A stretch of DNA of 64,000 nucleotides from Alistipes onderdonkii (lineage in GTDB: Bacteria; Bacteroidota; Bacteroidia; Bacteroidales; Rikenellaceae). The stretch is from NCBI RefSeq assembly GCF_025145285.1, contig NZ_CP102251.1, positions 1,116,001 through 1,180,000 on the forward strand. Reading direction: 5' to 3'. Under the pieces are notes generated by a model, which was given only the letters and a program-made list of their open reading frames with translations, made no database searches and was not told the DNA's origin. Shown one piece after another: positions 16,584-25,992 of the stretch (positions within the stretch are counted from its first letter, which is position 1; every line of letters starts with the position of its first letter). The translations under genes and the position numbers were made by a program.

Positions 16584-17567
16584 TCAATTGTTCTTATTGA
16601 TCAGATTCACCACAACCTTCGTCATCACGTCTTTTTCCTCCGTGCGGCTCTCGGCAATCATCAGCGTCAGGGCGACCAGTGTATTGTTATCCAAAAGGCG
16701 CGAACCGTCAGCACGGTAAAGAATCCGATTGTTTTCCAAGAACCAAAGGAACAGGAAAGCGGCGATACGCTTGTTACCGTCGCTGAACGAATGGTTTTTA
16801 ACCGTCAGATAGAGCAGATTAGCCGCCTTCTCCTCAACGCTCGGATAGAGGTCCCGCCCGCCGAAAGTCTGGTAAATTGCGCCCATCGTGCTTTTGAACG
16901 ACTCGTCCTTCTCGTGGGCGAACAGCTCGCTGCCTCCGAACTTGTCGCGTAACACCTGTAACGCCTCCATCGCATTTTCATAGGTCGCATGAAACGGCTC
17001 CTCGGTCGTAGTAGCCGACACTTCCAACTGCTGATAATCGTAGCGGTCGAGCGTATCGAGACCGTAAGTATAGTCCGTAATCACGCGCAGCAACCCGATT
17101 GCCTCGGATTTCGTAACATCCTTTGCCGACAACACGTTCGAGAGCAGATGAACGGTTTGTTTCAGCTCCTCCAACTGCTCGGCCTTGGACTGGCTATTGA
17201 CTGCATAGCCTTTTATTAGATACTCTTTCAAGACCTTATTTGCCCAGATACGAAATTGAGTGGCATTTTTGGAATTGACGCGATAGCCCACCGATAGAAT
17301 CATATCGAGGTTATAAAATGGAATCATACGTCGCACTTGCCGTTGCCCCTCATGCTGAACATGTGCAATTTTTGCACATGTTACGTCCCGCTCCAATTCG
17401 GACGACTTATAAATGTTGTTGACATGTCTGACAATAACCGTTCTGTCAACTCCGAACAAATGCGCAATCTGCGCCTGCGTCAGCCACACGCTGTCGTTCT
17501 CCATGCGAACGTCCAAGCGGGTCTCGCCGTCTGCCGTCTGGTAAATGATAATCTCCCCTCTGTCCAT
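16584..17567 (-). CDS. RhuM-family N-terminus fused to a Fic/DOC domain
   Basis: 327 residues in two parts. Residues 1-120 are a RhuM-type domain (DSVWLTQAQIAHLFGVDRTV, IPFYNLDMILSVGYRVNSK), a putative DNA-binding module. Residues about 190-327 form a Fic fold with the catalytic motif HSFSDGNKR at 259-267, complete for transferring AMP or another nucleotide part to protein targets. RhuM-Fic fusions are common in Bacteroidetes mobile and defence regions. No separate antitoxin gene is adjacent, so self-control by the RhuM part or by an inhibitory helix within the protein is possible but not shown. It sits between the R-M locus and an integrase and faces away from the integrase. Confidence 0.88.
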   Translation of the reverse strand: MDRGEIIIYQTADGETRLDVRMENDSVWLTQAQIAHLFGVDRTVIVRHVNNIYKSSELERDVTCAKIAHVQHEGQRQVRRMIPFYNLDMILSVGYRVNSKNATQFRIWANKVLKEYLIKGYAVNSQSKAEQLEELKQTVHLLSNVLSAKDVTKSEAIGLLRVITDYTYGLDTLDRYDYQQLEVSATTTEEPFHATYENAMEALQVLRDKFGGSELFAHEKDESFKSTMGAIYQTFGGRDLYPSVEEKAANLLYLTVKNHSFSDGNKRIAAFLFLWFLENNRILYRADGSRLLDNNTLVALTLMIAESRTEEKDVMTKVVVNLINKNN

Positions 17568-17982
17568 AGAAACAAAGATACGAAGAAAATCCGAGAGCAG
17601 TGCAACGGTAAGGCAAATATTGTTAACGTGTTGTAAGTCAGAATTTGGCAGCTTTATTCGGCTATAGGCTTCGCAGACGGGTTAACCCCGAAAAAGAGTC
17701 CGGAATCCGAACATGGAACGACTGAAAGCTACTTATCCGTTGCCCTTTTCAAGGGTCGGATAACGCCCGTTTCGCCGACCGTCTGCTGCCTGATTCTATC
17801 ACTGCATCGCTGCGCCGTCGATTCTCCTCGCATCCCGATTACAAAAGTAGCTTTTTTTCGGTTCGGGAGTAAAAAGACGGGGACGAAGCACCGAATGAGG
17901 GTTTTGTTTCTATATTCGGCTGCATTTTTCATGGTTTCAAATAGCTCTATATCAGTTAATTTTGCAAACAGGTATCAGGGTT
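17568..17982. other. Non-coding left end of the integrated element
   Basis: No gene. It contains the hairpin TTATCCG (17733-17739)...CCCTT/AAGGG...CGGATAA (17757-17763), the first part of which recurs at 31224-31243, and a minus-strand TACTTTTG box around 17845. The short minus-strand ORF here (17729-17932) overlaps that box and looks accidental. It is the expected place for the attachment site beside the integrase. Confidence 0.45.
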
Positions 17983-19341
17983 ATGAAACAGGAGGAAGTA
18001 AAGGTCTCGTTCTACCTTAAAAAGAACGTTTTCGGTAAGCCGAGGGCAGAGGCGAACTCGTTCGCACTTTGCCGAGGCGAGAAAAGGTGCACGAAAGTGA
18101 ACGAATCGGGCGCCGCGGGGCATTGCCCCGTAATGGCTCGTCTTGCCGTGGGAGGCTCGACGTGCGTCTTCGGCACGAAGCTCACGGCACCGTGGTCATT
18201 GTGGACGTCGGGACGCATGAAGGGCAAAAGCGCTGCGGCTATCGGAATCAACCGCCGGCTGGATGAGTTGCGCGCCTCGGCTATCGGCATCTGCCGCGAG
18301 CTGTCGGCTGCTCGTGAACGGGTAACAGCCGAGGAGGTCAAATGCCGGCTACTGGGTATGGCATCGGGGCAGGAGGCGCTGCTGGGTTATTTCAGACGGT
18401 TTATCGAGCGCTTCGAGAAGCATGTCGGGGTCGATCGCTCTGCGAAGTCCGCAGCGTGCTACAAGAATACTTTTAAACACCTGTCCCGCTTTTTGTCGGC
18501 GAAGTTCAATCTGACGGATTTGCCGTTCGGGGCTTTAGACAGGTCGTTGATCGAACGATTCGATCTGTATCTGCGTTCGGAGCAGCGTTTGGCTCCGTCT
18601 ACGATCGTTCTGCTCATGTCCCGATTGAAAACGGTCATCGGCAAGGCCGTCGCCTCGGGAATCGTCACGTCCGACCCGTTCGCCGAATACGAACCGCAGC
18701 GTCCGCGTCGCCAGCAGCGATACCTGACCCGCGAGGAGCTGCATCGGTTGATGACTACGCCGCTTCCGTCGCCGAGCCTGCGTCTTGTCCGCGACCTGTT
18801 TCTCTTCTCCTGCTATACGGGCATCGCCTATGTGGATATGAGCCGTTTGACGACTGCCAATTTGGAACGTACCGCGGAGGGCGGAATGCGCATCCGTGCG
18901 ACCCGCGAGAAGACCGGCGTCGGGTTCGAGATACTGCTGCTCGACCTGCCGGTTCGGATTCTGGACAAGTACGACGGCCTCGCGCCGGACGACAAGCTGC
19001 TGCCGATGTACTGCAACAGCGCGATTAACGCTGCCTTGAAAGCGATCGCCGCCCTCTGCGGCATCGACCGCAAGCTGACCTTTCACATGGCGCGGCACAA
19101 CTTCGGAACGCACATTACGCTGTCGCTGGGCGTGCCGATCGAAACGGTCAGCCGCATGATGGGGCACAAGCGCATCGTCACCACGCAAATCTACGCCCAC
19201 GTGACCGACAGGAAGGTGGAGGAGGACATGCGCCGCTTGAAAAGCGACATGAGCAGCCGTCCGCTCGAACTTTGCGACGAACAGCCGACCGGGAAACCGG
19301 TACGCCCCATACGCCGCAGTTGCAGAAGAACGAATAATTAA
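17983..19341 (+). CDS. Tyrosine integrase of a Bacteroides-type mobile element
   Basis: 452 residues from ATG at 17983 (MKQEEVKVSFYLKKNVFGK); the longer frame needs a TTG. Arm-binding N-terminus, SAM_5-type core-binding domain (FRRFIERFEKHVG), catalytic domain with HMARHNFGTHI (HxxR), MMGHKRIVTTQIYAHV (His and Tyr). At the usual ArgI position the sequence is CYTGIAYVDMSRL, without the arginine, as in many Bacteroides integrases related to IntDOT. It would integrate and excise the element that spans to roughly 31.2 kb. Its first gene position and outward att-like sequence fit that. Confidence 0.88.
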   Translation: MKQEEVKVSFYLKKNVFGKPRAEANSFALCRGEKRCTKVNESGAAGHCPVMARLAVGGSTCVFGTKLTAPWSLWTSGRMKGKSAAAIGINRRLDELRASAIGICRELSAARERVTAEEVKCRLLGMASGQEALLGYFRRFIERFEKHVGVDRSAKSAACYKNTFKHLSRFLSAKFNLTDLPFGALDRSLIERFDLYLRSEQRLAPSTIVLLMSRLKTVIGKAVASGIVTSDPFAEYEPQRPRRQQRYLTREELHRLMTTPLPSPSLRLVRDLFLFSCYTGIAYVDMSRLTTANLERTAEGGMRIRATREKTGVGFEILLLDLPVRILDKYDGLAPDDKLLPMYCNSAINAALKAIAALCGIDRKLTFHMARHNFGTHITLSLGVPIETVSRMMGHKRIVTTQIYAHVTDRKVEEDMRRLKSDMSSRPLELCDEQPTGKPVRPIRRSCRRTNN

Positions 19342-19363
19342 CTATATTTCAACGCTAAAAAAC

Positions 19364-19726
19364 ATGAAGATGACTACGAAACCCATAACCATCGAAAACG
19401 ACCGAGTGACCATTCGTCCGACGAGCGGCGGCGTATGGCTGACGCAGCACCAGATCGCCGACTTATTCGGGGTCTTCGTATCGGCCGTCGGAGCCAATAT
19501 CCGCTCTATCCGCAATAGCGGCGTTCTGTGCGAAGACGCAGCTTGCCGTATGAAACGCTACAAAGACGGCAGCTCCGTCGAGATTTACTCGCTCGAAATG
19601 ATTGCGGCATTGGCTTTTCGGCTCGATTCGCGAGAGGCCTCGGTTTTCAGACGATGGATCATAGAGCGGGCGACCACGCCCGAGGTCGTGTGGATGATGC
19701 CGACGAACAACACCAGACTAAACTGA
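19364..19726 (+). CDS. RhuM-like small protein next to the integrase
   Basis: 120 residues with the same core as the RhuM domain of the upstream Fic fusion (GGVWLTQHQIADLFGVFVSA, YSLEMIAALAFRLDSREA, FRRWIIERAT). Proteins of this kind often follow integrases in Bacteroides elements, 22 bases downstream here. A DNA-binding or excision-control role is plausible; nothing in the sequence proves it. Length suggests the single domain is complete. Confidence 0.65.
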   Translation: MKMTTKPITIENDRVTIRPTSGGVWLTQHQIADLFGVFVSAVGANIRSIRNSGVLCEDAACRMKRYKDGSSVEIYSLEMIAALAFRLDSREASVFRRWIIERATTPEVVWMMPTNNTRLN

Positions 19727-19778
19727 ACTTCAGATAAAAAAGCAGCTCTATCGGCTTAATAAATCACAGATTATTCTA

Positions 19779-19810
19779 TTTGCATAATTTATGATGAATA
19801 ATTATCTTTG
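19779..19810 (+). promoter_or_regulatory. Promoter of the ATPase gene
   Basis: TTTG (19779-19782), a 20-base spacer and TATCTTTG (19803-19810), a full Bacteroidetes promoter. Transcription would start near 19817, which rules out the ATG at 19791 and supports the start at 19827. Confidence 0.65.
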
Positions 19811-19826
19811 CAAAAAGAACAACTGT

Positions 19827-20978
19827 ATGGCAAAAGCAATGAATCCCTTCATCGTAACGGGAAAAATAGCCTCTGAATATTTCTGCGATCGCATTACGGA
19901 ATCGGCAAGGCTCGTCAAATCCATTACGAACGGAAACAACATGGTAATCATCTCTCCGCGCCGTATGGGCAAAACGGGACTGATTCGGTTTTGCTACGAC
20001 AAACCCGAAATAGCTGATGAATACTATACGTTCTTCATAGATATCCTGCATACGTCGAGCCTGCGGGAATTTACCTATTTGCTGGGACGTGAAATATACG
20101 AAACCCTTCTGCCGCGCAGTCGCAAGATGGCCGGCCTGTTTATCCAGACTATCAAGTCCATCAGTGGCAAATTCGGATTCGACCCTATTACGGGCATGCC
20201 GACTTTCAACGTGGAGCTGGGTGACATCGACCGTCCTGAATATACGCTGGATGAAATTTTCCAATACCTTGCCCATGCGGATAAGCCGTGCATCGTAGCG
20301 ATCGACGAGTTCCAGCAAATCGCCAAATATCCCGAGAAGAATATCGAAGCACAGTTGCGAACCCATATTCAAAAGTTGCGCAACTGCAACTTCATCTTCG
20401 CCGGCAGCGAGCGCCACATGATGCAGGAGATGTTCACGTCGGCGGCACGTCCGTTTTACCATAGTGCGGATATGCTGGAGCTGAAGGCGATTACTCCAGA
20501 AATATATATTCCATTCATCGTTGGCCATTTCGAGAAACGGAACAGACGGATTGCGTCCGACGATGTAAAACGAGTTTACAATCTGTTCAAGGGGCATACC
20601 TACTACGTTCAGAAAACGTTCAACGAGGCATTCGCCGACACTCCCGAAGGCGAGGAGTGTATGCTCGAAACCCTCCGCGCGGCAATCGACAACATGATTG
20701 CCTCGAACGATACGATTTTCCGCGAAATTCTGTCGAACATCCCTGAAAAGCAGAAAGAGTTGCTCTATGCCATTGCCAAAGAGAGCGAAGCGGAACGGAT
20801 TACCTCGGCAGCGTTTATCAAGCGACATAGTTTGGCGTCGGCGAGTTCCGTTCAGTCGGCAATGAAGAAACTGCTCGAAAAGGACTTCATAACCGAAATC
20901 AACAAGGTATTTTCCGTGACGGACAAACTTTTTGCCATGTGGATAAATCGGCTATACGGCGAACAAAATTCGTTGTGA
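19827..20978 (+). CDS. AAA-type ATPase (ATPase_2/DUF234-like)
   Basis: 383 residues from 19827 (MAKAMNPFIVTGKI). Walker A ISPRRMGKTGL at about 42-52, Walker B CIVAIDEFQQI at 155-165, sensor-like FIFAGSERHMM, and a C-terminal winged-helix part (SASSVQSAMKKLLEKDFI). These STAND/AAA-like ATPases with an SPRRMGKT loop are frequent in Bacteroidetes and archaea, usually of unknown role. Seven bases separate it from the 1260-residue gene, so the two are probably one transcript. It is GC-richer than that neighbour, so they may have separate origins. Confidence 0.8.
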   Translation: MAKAMNPFIVTGKIASEYFCDRITESARLVKSITNGNNMVIISPRRMGKTGLIRFCYDKPEIADEYYTFFIDILHTSSLREFTYLLGREIYETLLPRSRKMAGLFIQTIKSISGKFGFDPITGMPTFNVELGDIDRPEYTLDEIFQYLAHADKPCIVAIDEFQQIAKYPEKNIEAQLRTHIQKLRNCNFIFAGSERHMMQEMFTSAARPFYHSADMLELKAITPEIYIPFIVGHFEKRNRRIASDDVKRVYNLFKGHTYYVQKTFNEAFADTPEGEECMLETLRAAIDNMIASNDTIFREILSNIPEKQKELLYAIAKESEAERITSAAFIKRHSLASASSVQSAMKKLLEKDFITEINKVFSVTDKLFAMWINRLYGEQNSL

Positions 20979-20985
20979 GCTAAAA

Positions 20986-23900
20986 ATGACCATGATTTTA
21001 GATATGAAGTGGATCAACTCGACAGATATCAAACAATGGGCAGATAGACGGGATGCTCAAAGCGTTTTACCGGAGCTGGTTACTCGACTAATTCGGGCAA
21101 CGACATCGAATATAACTCAAATCCGATTTCCGTCAGGAGATGCCGTGCACCTAACAGGATGGGATGGGATTCTTGAATCATCAGAAGACATTTATAACAT
21201 CGAATCCGGATTGTCTTTATGGGAATGCGGAACAAATGCAAACACAAAAAACAAGGCCAACGAAGATTATGACAAAAGGACGAAAGACTCTTTAGGTTTT
21301 GAGAAACGGTCTGCGACCTTTGTTTTCGTAACTCCTCGCATCTGGGATGGAGCAGGAAAGTGGGCACAAGAAAAAAACAGTACGCATGTCTGGAAAAAGA
21401 TCGTTGTTTTAACGGCCGTCGAATTGGAAGACTGGTTGTCGTTCTGCCCCGCTGTTGCCTTATGGTTTACCGAACATCTCCACCGTCAACCTTTTAATAA
21501 AGTTCGTACGATCGATACTTTTTGGAATAAGTGGGCAACGGGGCCGGAAATAAACTTAACACCGGATATACTTCTTGGCGGACGGGAAACAGAACAGGAG
21601 AAAATATATCAAATCCTGCAACAACCGTCCGTATCCATCATTCAGTCCATGTCTCAGGAAGAATCGTTGGCTTTCGCTGTCGCATGCATGCTGCGTCATC
21701 CACAAGCGACAGATCTCAAAGATAAATGCCTCATTGTCGAGGATGAAGATATTTTGGAGCGTTTGATTGAGGAATATGATAATTTGATCTTTATCGCAAA
21801 TGTCGGCAATAAAAATCATATCTATGCCACGCAGAAGGGACATCGAATCATTTACGTAACCAGTATAGCCGAGGTTCCGAAAGTAAATGAACTGATCTCC
21901 CTGCCGGAAATTGATCGCGAAAAATTCATTGCCGCATTAAAAGCGAGTGGCATACAAGGCGAATACGCAGACCAATTATCCAAAGAAACCGTTCGTAATA
22001 TAACGATTCTGAGAAGAAGATTAAAATTCGACTTTACATGTCCCGAATGGGCAAAACCCGAAAATATCCGAGAGTTGATTCCTGCGATACTTATCGGGCG
22101 GTGGCATGACAGAAGTGAAGGAGATAAGGAAGTGATCGCCAAATTGGCAGGCGAACCATATGATAAATATTCGGTCAAGCTACAACGATGGCTCAACAGC
22201 AACGACTCTCCATTGGTTACCGTAGATGGTGCTTGGAGAATTATATCTCCATACGACGTTTTTTTGTATGCCTGCAATTATATTTCAGCTACTGATTTCT
22301 GTAATTACGCAGATGCACTCAACCAAATAGCTGCGGATAATGATCCAGATGCGGCCGAGAAACTTGTTTCGACATCATTTCGATTTAGGGAAAATAAACA
22401 ATCTTACTCCGGATGGCTAAAGGAAGGAATATTTCAAAGTGCGATATTGATCTCTTTAATCAGTGAAAACACGACATTACAAACTCCAACACATGGAAAA
22501 ATATGGATCGACTCTTTGATTCGAAATATTCTCGACCATTCCACCATAGAATGGTGGTATTCCAATAAACGTGTGTTGCATTTAATCGCAGAAGCTGCAC
22601 CTCGCTGCTATGTCGATTATATAAAAAATGACCTGGCAAAAAATGATTCCATTGTAAGAAGGTTATTTGTACCCAAAAGCGACACAATCGATATTTTCGG
22701 TTCGGGAGAAAATTATACAGAAATTCTCCGATCGCTAACTATGCTTTCATGGGAGCCTGATCTACTACTGCTTGTCAGTCGGATTATCATGGAATTGTCT
22801 TCCATAGAGAATAATTTAAATACGACAGACAAGCCTATCAATTCATTACAGATGACATATACAGTTTGGTATCCCCAAACGTATGCAATACTTGAACAGA
22901 GACTTGAAATATTAACCAGTTTGTCGAAGAAATATTCCAAACAGACATTCAAATTATGTAAGGCTCTTGTCGATCGTTTTGACAGGAGTACATCATGCTC
23001 CACATATCCTATGCGTTGGCGAAGATTCGGACAAGAGAGGCCTAAAGCAACGCCGAACGACTTGATTACCGCGATCAATCACATCTGCCGACTGATGACC
23101 GATATTTGCGATTTGTCCGATGAGCAAGTTTGCGAGATGCTCGATATTGCCGACCAAATATCCATTGGAGAGGCCAACCGGATATTATTATTCAACCATA
23201 TCCGAGAAAAAAAAGCCCATTTTGTTGGCAGCTATGCGATAACGAATCAAATACGCCATACGATATACCGCCACAAGTTATATTCCGATACCCAATGGGC
23301 TTTAAGCCCGAAAGAAATAAGTGAATGGGAATGTCTGTTACAAGATATCGAGGCAAAAGACCCTATCCAGAAATATCGATGGATCTTCAAAGACCACTAT
23401 TTGGAATCTCTGGAAATAGATCGAAAAAATTATGATTTTCCGCAAATTTATAGAGAAGAGCTAAAAATCCGAAGCAATGCGCTTCGGGAAATTTATGACA
23501 TTCATGGGATAGCCGGGATCTACGAATTTGTTCAATTGGTCGAATGCCCACTAATTGTCGGTGAAACATATGCACACATATGTCGGCAAAACGATTTCCG
23601 AGAAATAGCGAATATAGTCAAATCGGCTTCGGATTCTTTGTGCCAGTTTACAAAAGGGTTCTTCTGTGGCTATGCGAATCGTTTCGGTTCCCAAAAGTTT
23701 ATTGATAAAATCAAGTCCTTAGAGTTCTGCGATTTTGAGGATGGCATTCGAGAAGCCCTGACTTCCATACCTGCATCGAAGACGGTATGGCAATATGTCG
23801 AATCACTTCCCGAAGATACGAAATCGTATTATTGGAAACATGTACCGACTGGTCTCGGTGAAACGTCGGAAGCCAATATTTTCCTGATTAACAAATTGAA

Positions 23901-24768
23901 TGGCATACATCGGTTTGATCGATCCATACATATCATATATCATTCTTTGAAATCCCAATCGATTCCATCCCAATTTATTGTAGATACAATCTTGGGCATA
24001 GTATCTTATCCTCCGGCTCGCGGTATCGGATACCAATATGAATTAGCAAAGATTATTATCGCCTTAGATAAAAGGACGGATGTCGATATGGAGAAGCTAT
24101 TTTTCTTAGAATTCATTTTTTATAACTTATTAAAGCACTATGGCCATTCTTCAGACATTCGATTGATCGACGAACTTATGTCTCATCCCCGTAGTTTGAT
24201 GGATATCTTGAATTTTATGTATCTCTCTTCTGATCCGGTTGAACGAGAGATCGAATTGAAAAAGGTCAAACAGAATGAAGAGCAAATCTACGCTCGGCTT
24301 GCATTCGACTTGTTATGGGACCTGCGACGAACCCCGTGCGTCGATCAAGCGTGTACTATAGACGAAGACAATTTGAAAAAATATATTCAGGAATTGCGGG
24401 AATTGGGTGAAAAAGCCCATAAAATGGGACCTATCGATACTACCATAGGAGAATTGCTTGCCAATTACCCTGAAATAGAGGAATACCCTCCGAAGGCTAT
24501 TTGCGAGATCATTGAGGATCTAAATAACCCGAATGTAAATAGCGGTTTTAGGACGAGAACATTCAATAAACGAGGGGTAACTGTTCGACCAGCAGGAGAA
24601 GGCGGGAATTTAGAGAAAATGGAGTCCATGAAATACAAACGATATGCAGACAAGGTTAGATTCTCATATCCGGTCATTGCCGGAATATTCGATAATTTGA
24701 GTGCCGAATACCAAGAGATGTCGATCAAAGAGGATAAACGGACGAAGATTGAGAAAATGGAATTTTGA
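20986..24768 (+). CDS. 1260-residue STAND-like protein, candidate defence effector
   Basis: Not a family I can name. The N-terminal 180 residues carry a pattern I associate with large NTPase-like bacterial proteins: HLTGWDG (56-61), GLSLWECGTN (75-84), FVFVTPRIWDGAGKWAQ (112-128), LEDWLSFCPAVALWFTEHL (147-165). This could be a nuclease-fold or recognition domain; the acidic residues D60 and E80 are suggestive only. GGRETEQEKI (198-207) resembles the entry of a STAND NTPase, but the P-loop position (about 214-230, IIQSMSQEESLAF) lacks the GxGKT lysine, so ATP use is doubtful. The remaining 900 residues are helical, repeat-like without a clear unit. AT-rich relative to the core genome, in a mobile element, probably co-transcribed with the ATPase. 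An antiviral sensor/effector is a reasonable guess, not shown. Confidence 0.6.
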   Translation: MTMILDMKWINSTDIKQWADRRDAQSVLPELVTRLIRATTSNITQIRFPSGDAVHLTGWDGILESSEDIYNIESGLSLWECGTNANTKNKANEDYDKRTKDSLGFEKRSATFVFVTPRIWDGAGKWAQEKNSTHVWKKIVVLTAVELEDWLSFCPAVALWFTEHLHRQPFNKVRTIDTFWNKWATGPEINLTPDILLGGRETEQEKIYQILQQPSVSIIQSMSQEESLAFAVACMLRHPQATDLKDKCLIVEDEDILERLIEEYDNLIFIANVGNKNHIYATQKGHRIIYVTSIAEVPKVNELISLPEIDREKFIAALKASGIQGEYADQLSKETVRNITILRRRLKFDFTCPEWAKPENIRELIPAILIGRWHDRSEGDKEVIAKLAGEPYDKYSVKLQRWLNSNDSPLVTVDGAWRIISPYDVFLYACNYISATDFCNYADALNQIAADNDPDAAEKLVSTSFRFRENKQSYSGWLKEGIFQSAILISLISENTTLQTPTHGKIWIDSLIRNILDHSTIEWWYSNKRVLHLIAEAAPRCYVDYIKNDLAKNDSIVRRLFVPKSDTIDIFGSGENYTEILRSLTMLSWEPDLLLLVSRIIMELSSIENNLNTTDKPINSLQMTYTVWYPQTYAILEQRLEILTSLSKKYSKQTFKLCKALVDRFDRSTSCSTYPMRWRRFGQERPKATPNDLITAINHICRLMTDICDLSDEQVCEMLDIADQISIGEANRILLFNHIREKKAHFVGSYAITNQIRHTIYRHKLYSDTQWALSPKEISEWECLLQDIEAKDPIQKYRWIFKDHYLESLEIDRKNYDFPQIYREELKIRSNALREIYDIHGIAGIYEFVQLVECPLIVGETYAHICRQNDFREIANIVKSASDSLCQFTKGFFCGYANRFGSQKFIDKIKSLEFCDFEDGIREALTSIPASKTVWQYVESLPEDTKSYYWKHVPTGLGETSEANIFLINKLNGIHRFDRSIHIIYHSLKSQSIPSQFIVDTILGIVSYPPARGIGYQYELAKIIIALDKRTDVDMEKLFFLEFIFYNLLKHYGHSSDIRLIDELMSHPRSLMDILNFMYLSSDPVEREIELKKVKQNEEQIYARLAFDLLWDLRRTPCVDQACTIDEDNLKKYIQELRELGEKAHKMGPIDTTIGELLANYPEIEEYPPKAICEIIEDLNNPNVNSGFRTRTFNKRGVTVRPAGEGGNLEKMESMKYKRYADKVRFSYPVIAGIFDNLSAEYQEMSIKEDKRTKIEKMEF

Positions 24769-25546
24769 AATTTCATTACTGAACACCTTTGATTTCCAGA
24801 TTCTCAAATAGGATGTTTACTGAAGCAACTCGTCATTTGGCCCGGCATACAATTGGCTTCGATGTGGCAGCAAAAGACGTTATTGCCATACGATCTTGTG
24901 TTGCTTCATTCTACTCGGGTACGGCAACTGTGAAAATTCCAATCGCCGTACAATATTTTTTCTGCGCTCCTCATTCTCTAATCTTCTCCTCGGATTTCTA
25001 AATCCTATGTGGGCCGGGACATAGCGGATGAATCTGTTGCAGTAGCAAATGTATTCTCGGGCTTCACGCTCGTGCAAGATCGGGCCGCCGTGCGGTTTTG
25101 CGGAAAATCTTCCTTGCGCCTTTCGGGCGAAGCGTATTTTCCGCAAAAATCTTGTCATGAGCTAACCCCGAACCTTTTAAGCTACCGAAACAGATTCCAT
25201 CCATACCGGCTCCGCTACGGCATAAGCATCTTAACGCTTCGTCGGCGATTCTCTGTCCGATCGGCCAGTTTCAATATGAAATAACAGAAATCCTCCACCC
25301 TTCCACTTGGCATAAATAGAGCAGGAATATTGTTTGTCGGTACGCTATACGTATGCTGTTGCATGAACAAACATATGACTATTCAGTCAGCTAACCATAC
25401 AGTCATACGTTTGATCGGTCATACACGCGTGCGTGCGATCGCGTGGTTATTTGTGCAGTCGATTGTGTATTTATCTATTCAATCAAACATACAACCCATA
25501 TTTCAACATTCAGCTATTCAGTCAGCTAATCAATCGCATTGAAAAG
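24769..25546. other. Non-coding stretch with hairpin and direct repeats
   Basis: No convincing gene; short ORFs here have poor composition. Contains an inverted repeat TTTTGCGGAAAAT (25096-25108)/ATTTTCCGCAAAA (25136-25148) with a nested CGCC/GGCG hairpin, and a 16-bp direct repeat CTATTCAGTCAGCTAA at 25379-25394 and 25514-25529 within a tract rich in ATTCA/GTCA words. It may contain iteron-like or transfer-related sites. Confidence 0.45.
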
Positions 25547-25894
25547 CTAAATACCTTTGTCGCTTGTGGTGTCGAAGTGGCAGCAAGCGGCGTTGTCTTC
25601 GATGAACCGAATGGCAGAACCGGTCGGTATCTTTGCCGTTGTAACGATTCCGACGTAGATGGTAGCCGCCTTGCCCGTTTTTACGGCGGCCGGTTCGATA
25701 GTCCGTCCGGCGAGCGGACGGAACGTTTTCGATAAGCCAAATGAGCAGAGCCGTGCTCGCACGGCTCTGCCATGGCGAGAAAACGACGGCGCAAGCCAAC
25801 GTATTTGCAAAAGGCAAATAGCAAGCTGTGTTTTCTGCTGCACAAAAAGTTTTTTGCAGCGGGAAACAGCTTGCCCGCAAGGGGATGAACGCAC
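25547..25894 (-). CDS. Possible small CDS or fragment with a protein-like C-terminus
   Basis: The last 45 residues (KTGKAATIYVGIVTTAKIPT, then GSAIRFIEDNAACCHFDTTS, DKGI-stop) use ordinary codons and look like real protein, whereas the upstream part of the frame (MRSSPCGQAVSRCKK...) overlaps the oriT-like hairpins and looks random. No good start lies just before the convincing part. It may be a remnant of a gene displaced by rearrangement. Low confidence. Confidence 0.25.
   Translation of the reverse strand: MRSSPCGQAVSRCKKLFVQQKTQLAICLLQIRWLAPSFSRHGRAVRARLCSFGLSKTFRPLAGRTIEPAAVKTGKAATIYVGIVTTAKIPTGSAIRFIEDNAACCHFDTTSDKGI
25740..25880. other. oriT-like region upstream of the mobilisation gene
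   Basis: GCAGAGCCGTGC (25745-25756) and GCACGGCTCTGC (25759-25770) form a 12-bp stem with a 2-base centre. Downstream, GCAAGCTGT (25821-25829)/ACAGCTTGC (25866-25874) enclose GCTGCA (25837)/TGCAGC (25855). Paired hairpins 110-250 bases before a mobilisation accessory gene are typical of oriT. The nick site is not identified. Confidence 0.4.
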
Positions 25895-25992
25895 CTCCGA
25901 AGTCGGCGCTTTTCGACAGGCGGCTCCGCCACGAGCGAATCGTAATTTTCAGCAACCGGCGAGGCGACGGCCTCACCTTAAAAACTTCAATT

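Noticed and set aside
17729..17932. Small minus-strand ORF left of the integrase
   Set aside because: Runs through a hairpin and a promoter-like box; no protein-like pattern.
24880..25158. 92-residue minus-strand ORF
   Set aside because: Covers the 25096-25148 palindrome and has basic, random composition.
25379..25529. Repeated ATTCAGTCAGCTAA words considered as a CRISPR array
   Set aside because: Only two 16-bp copies 135 bases apart, no regular spacers and no cas genes in the window.
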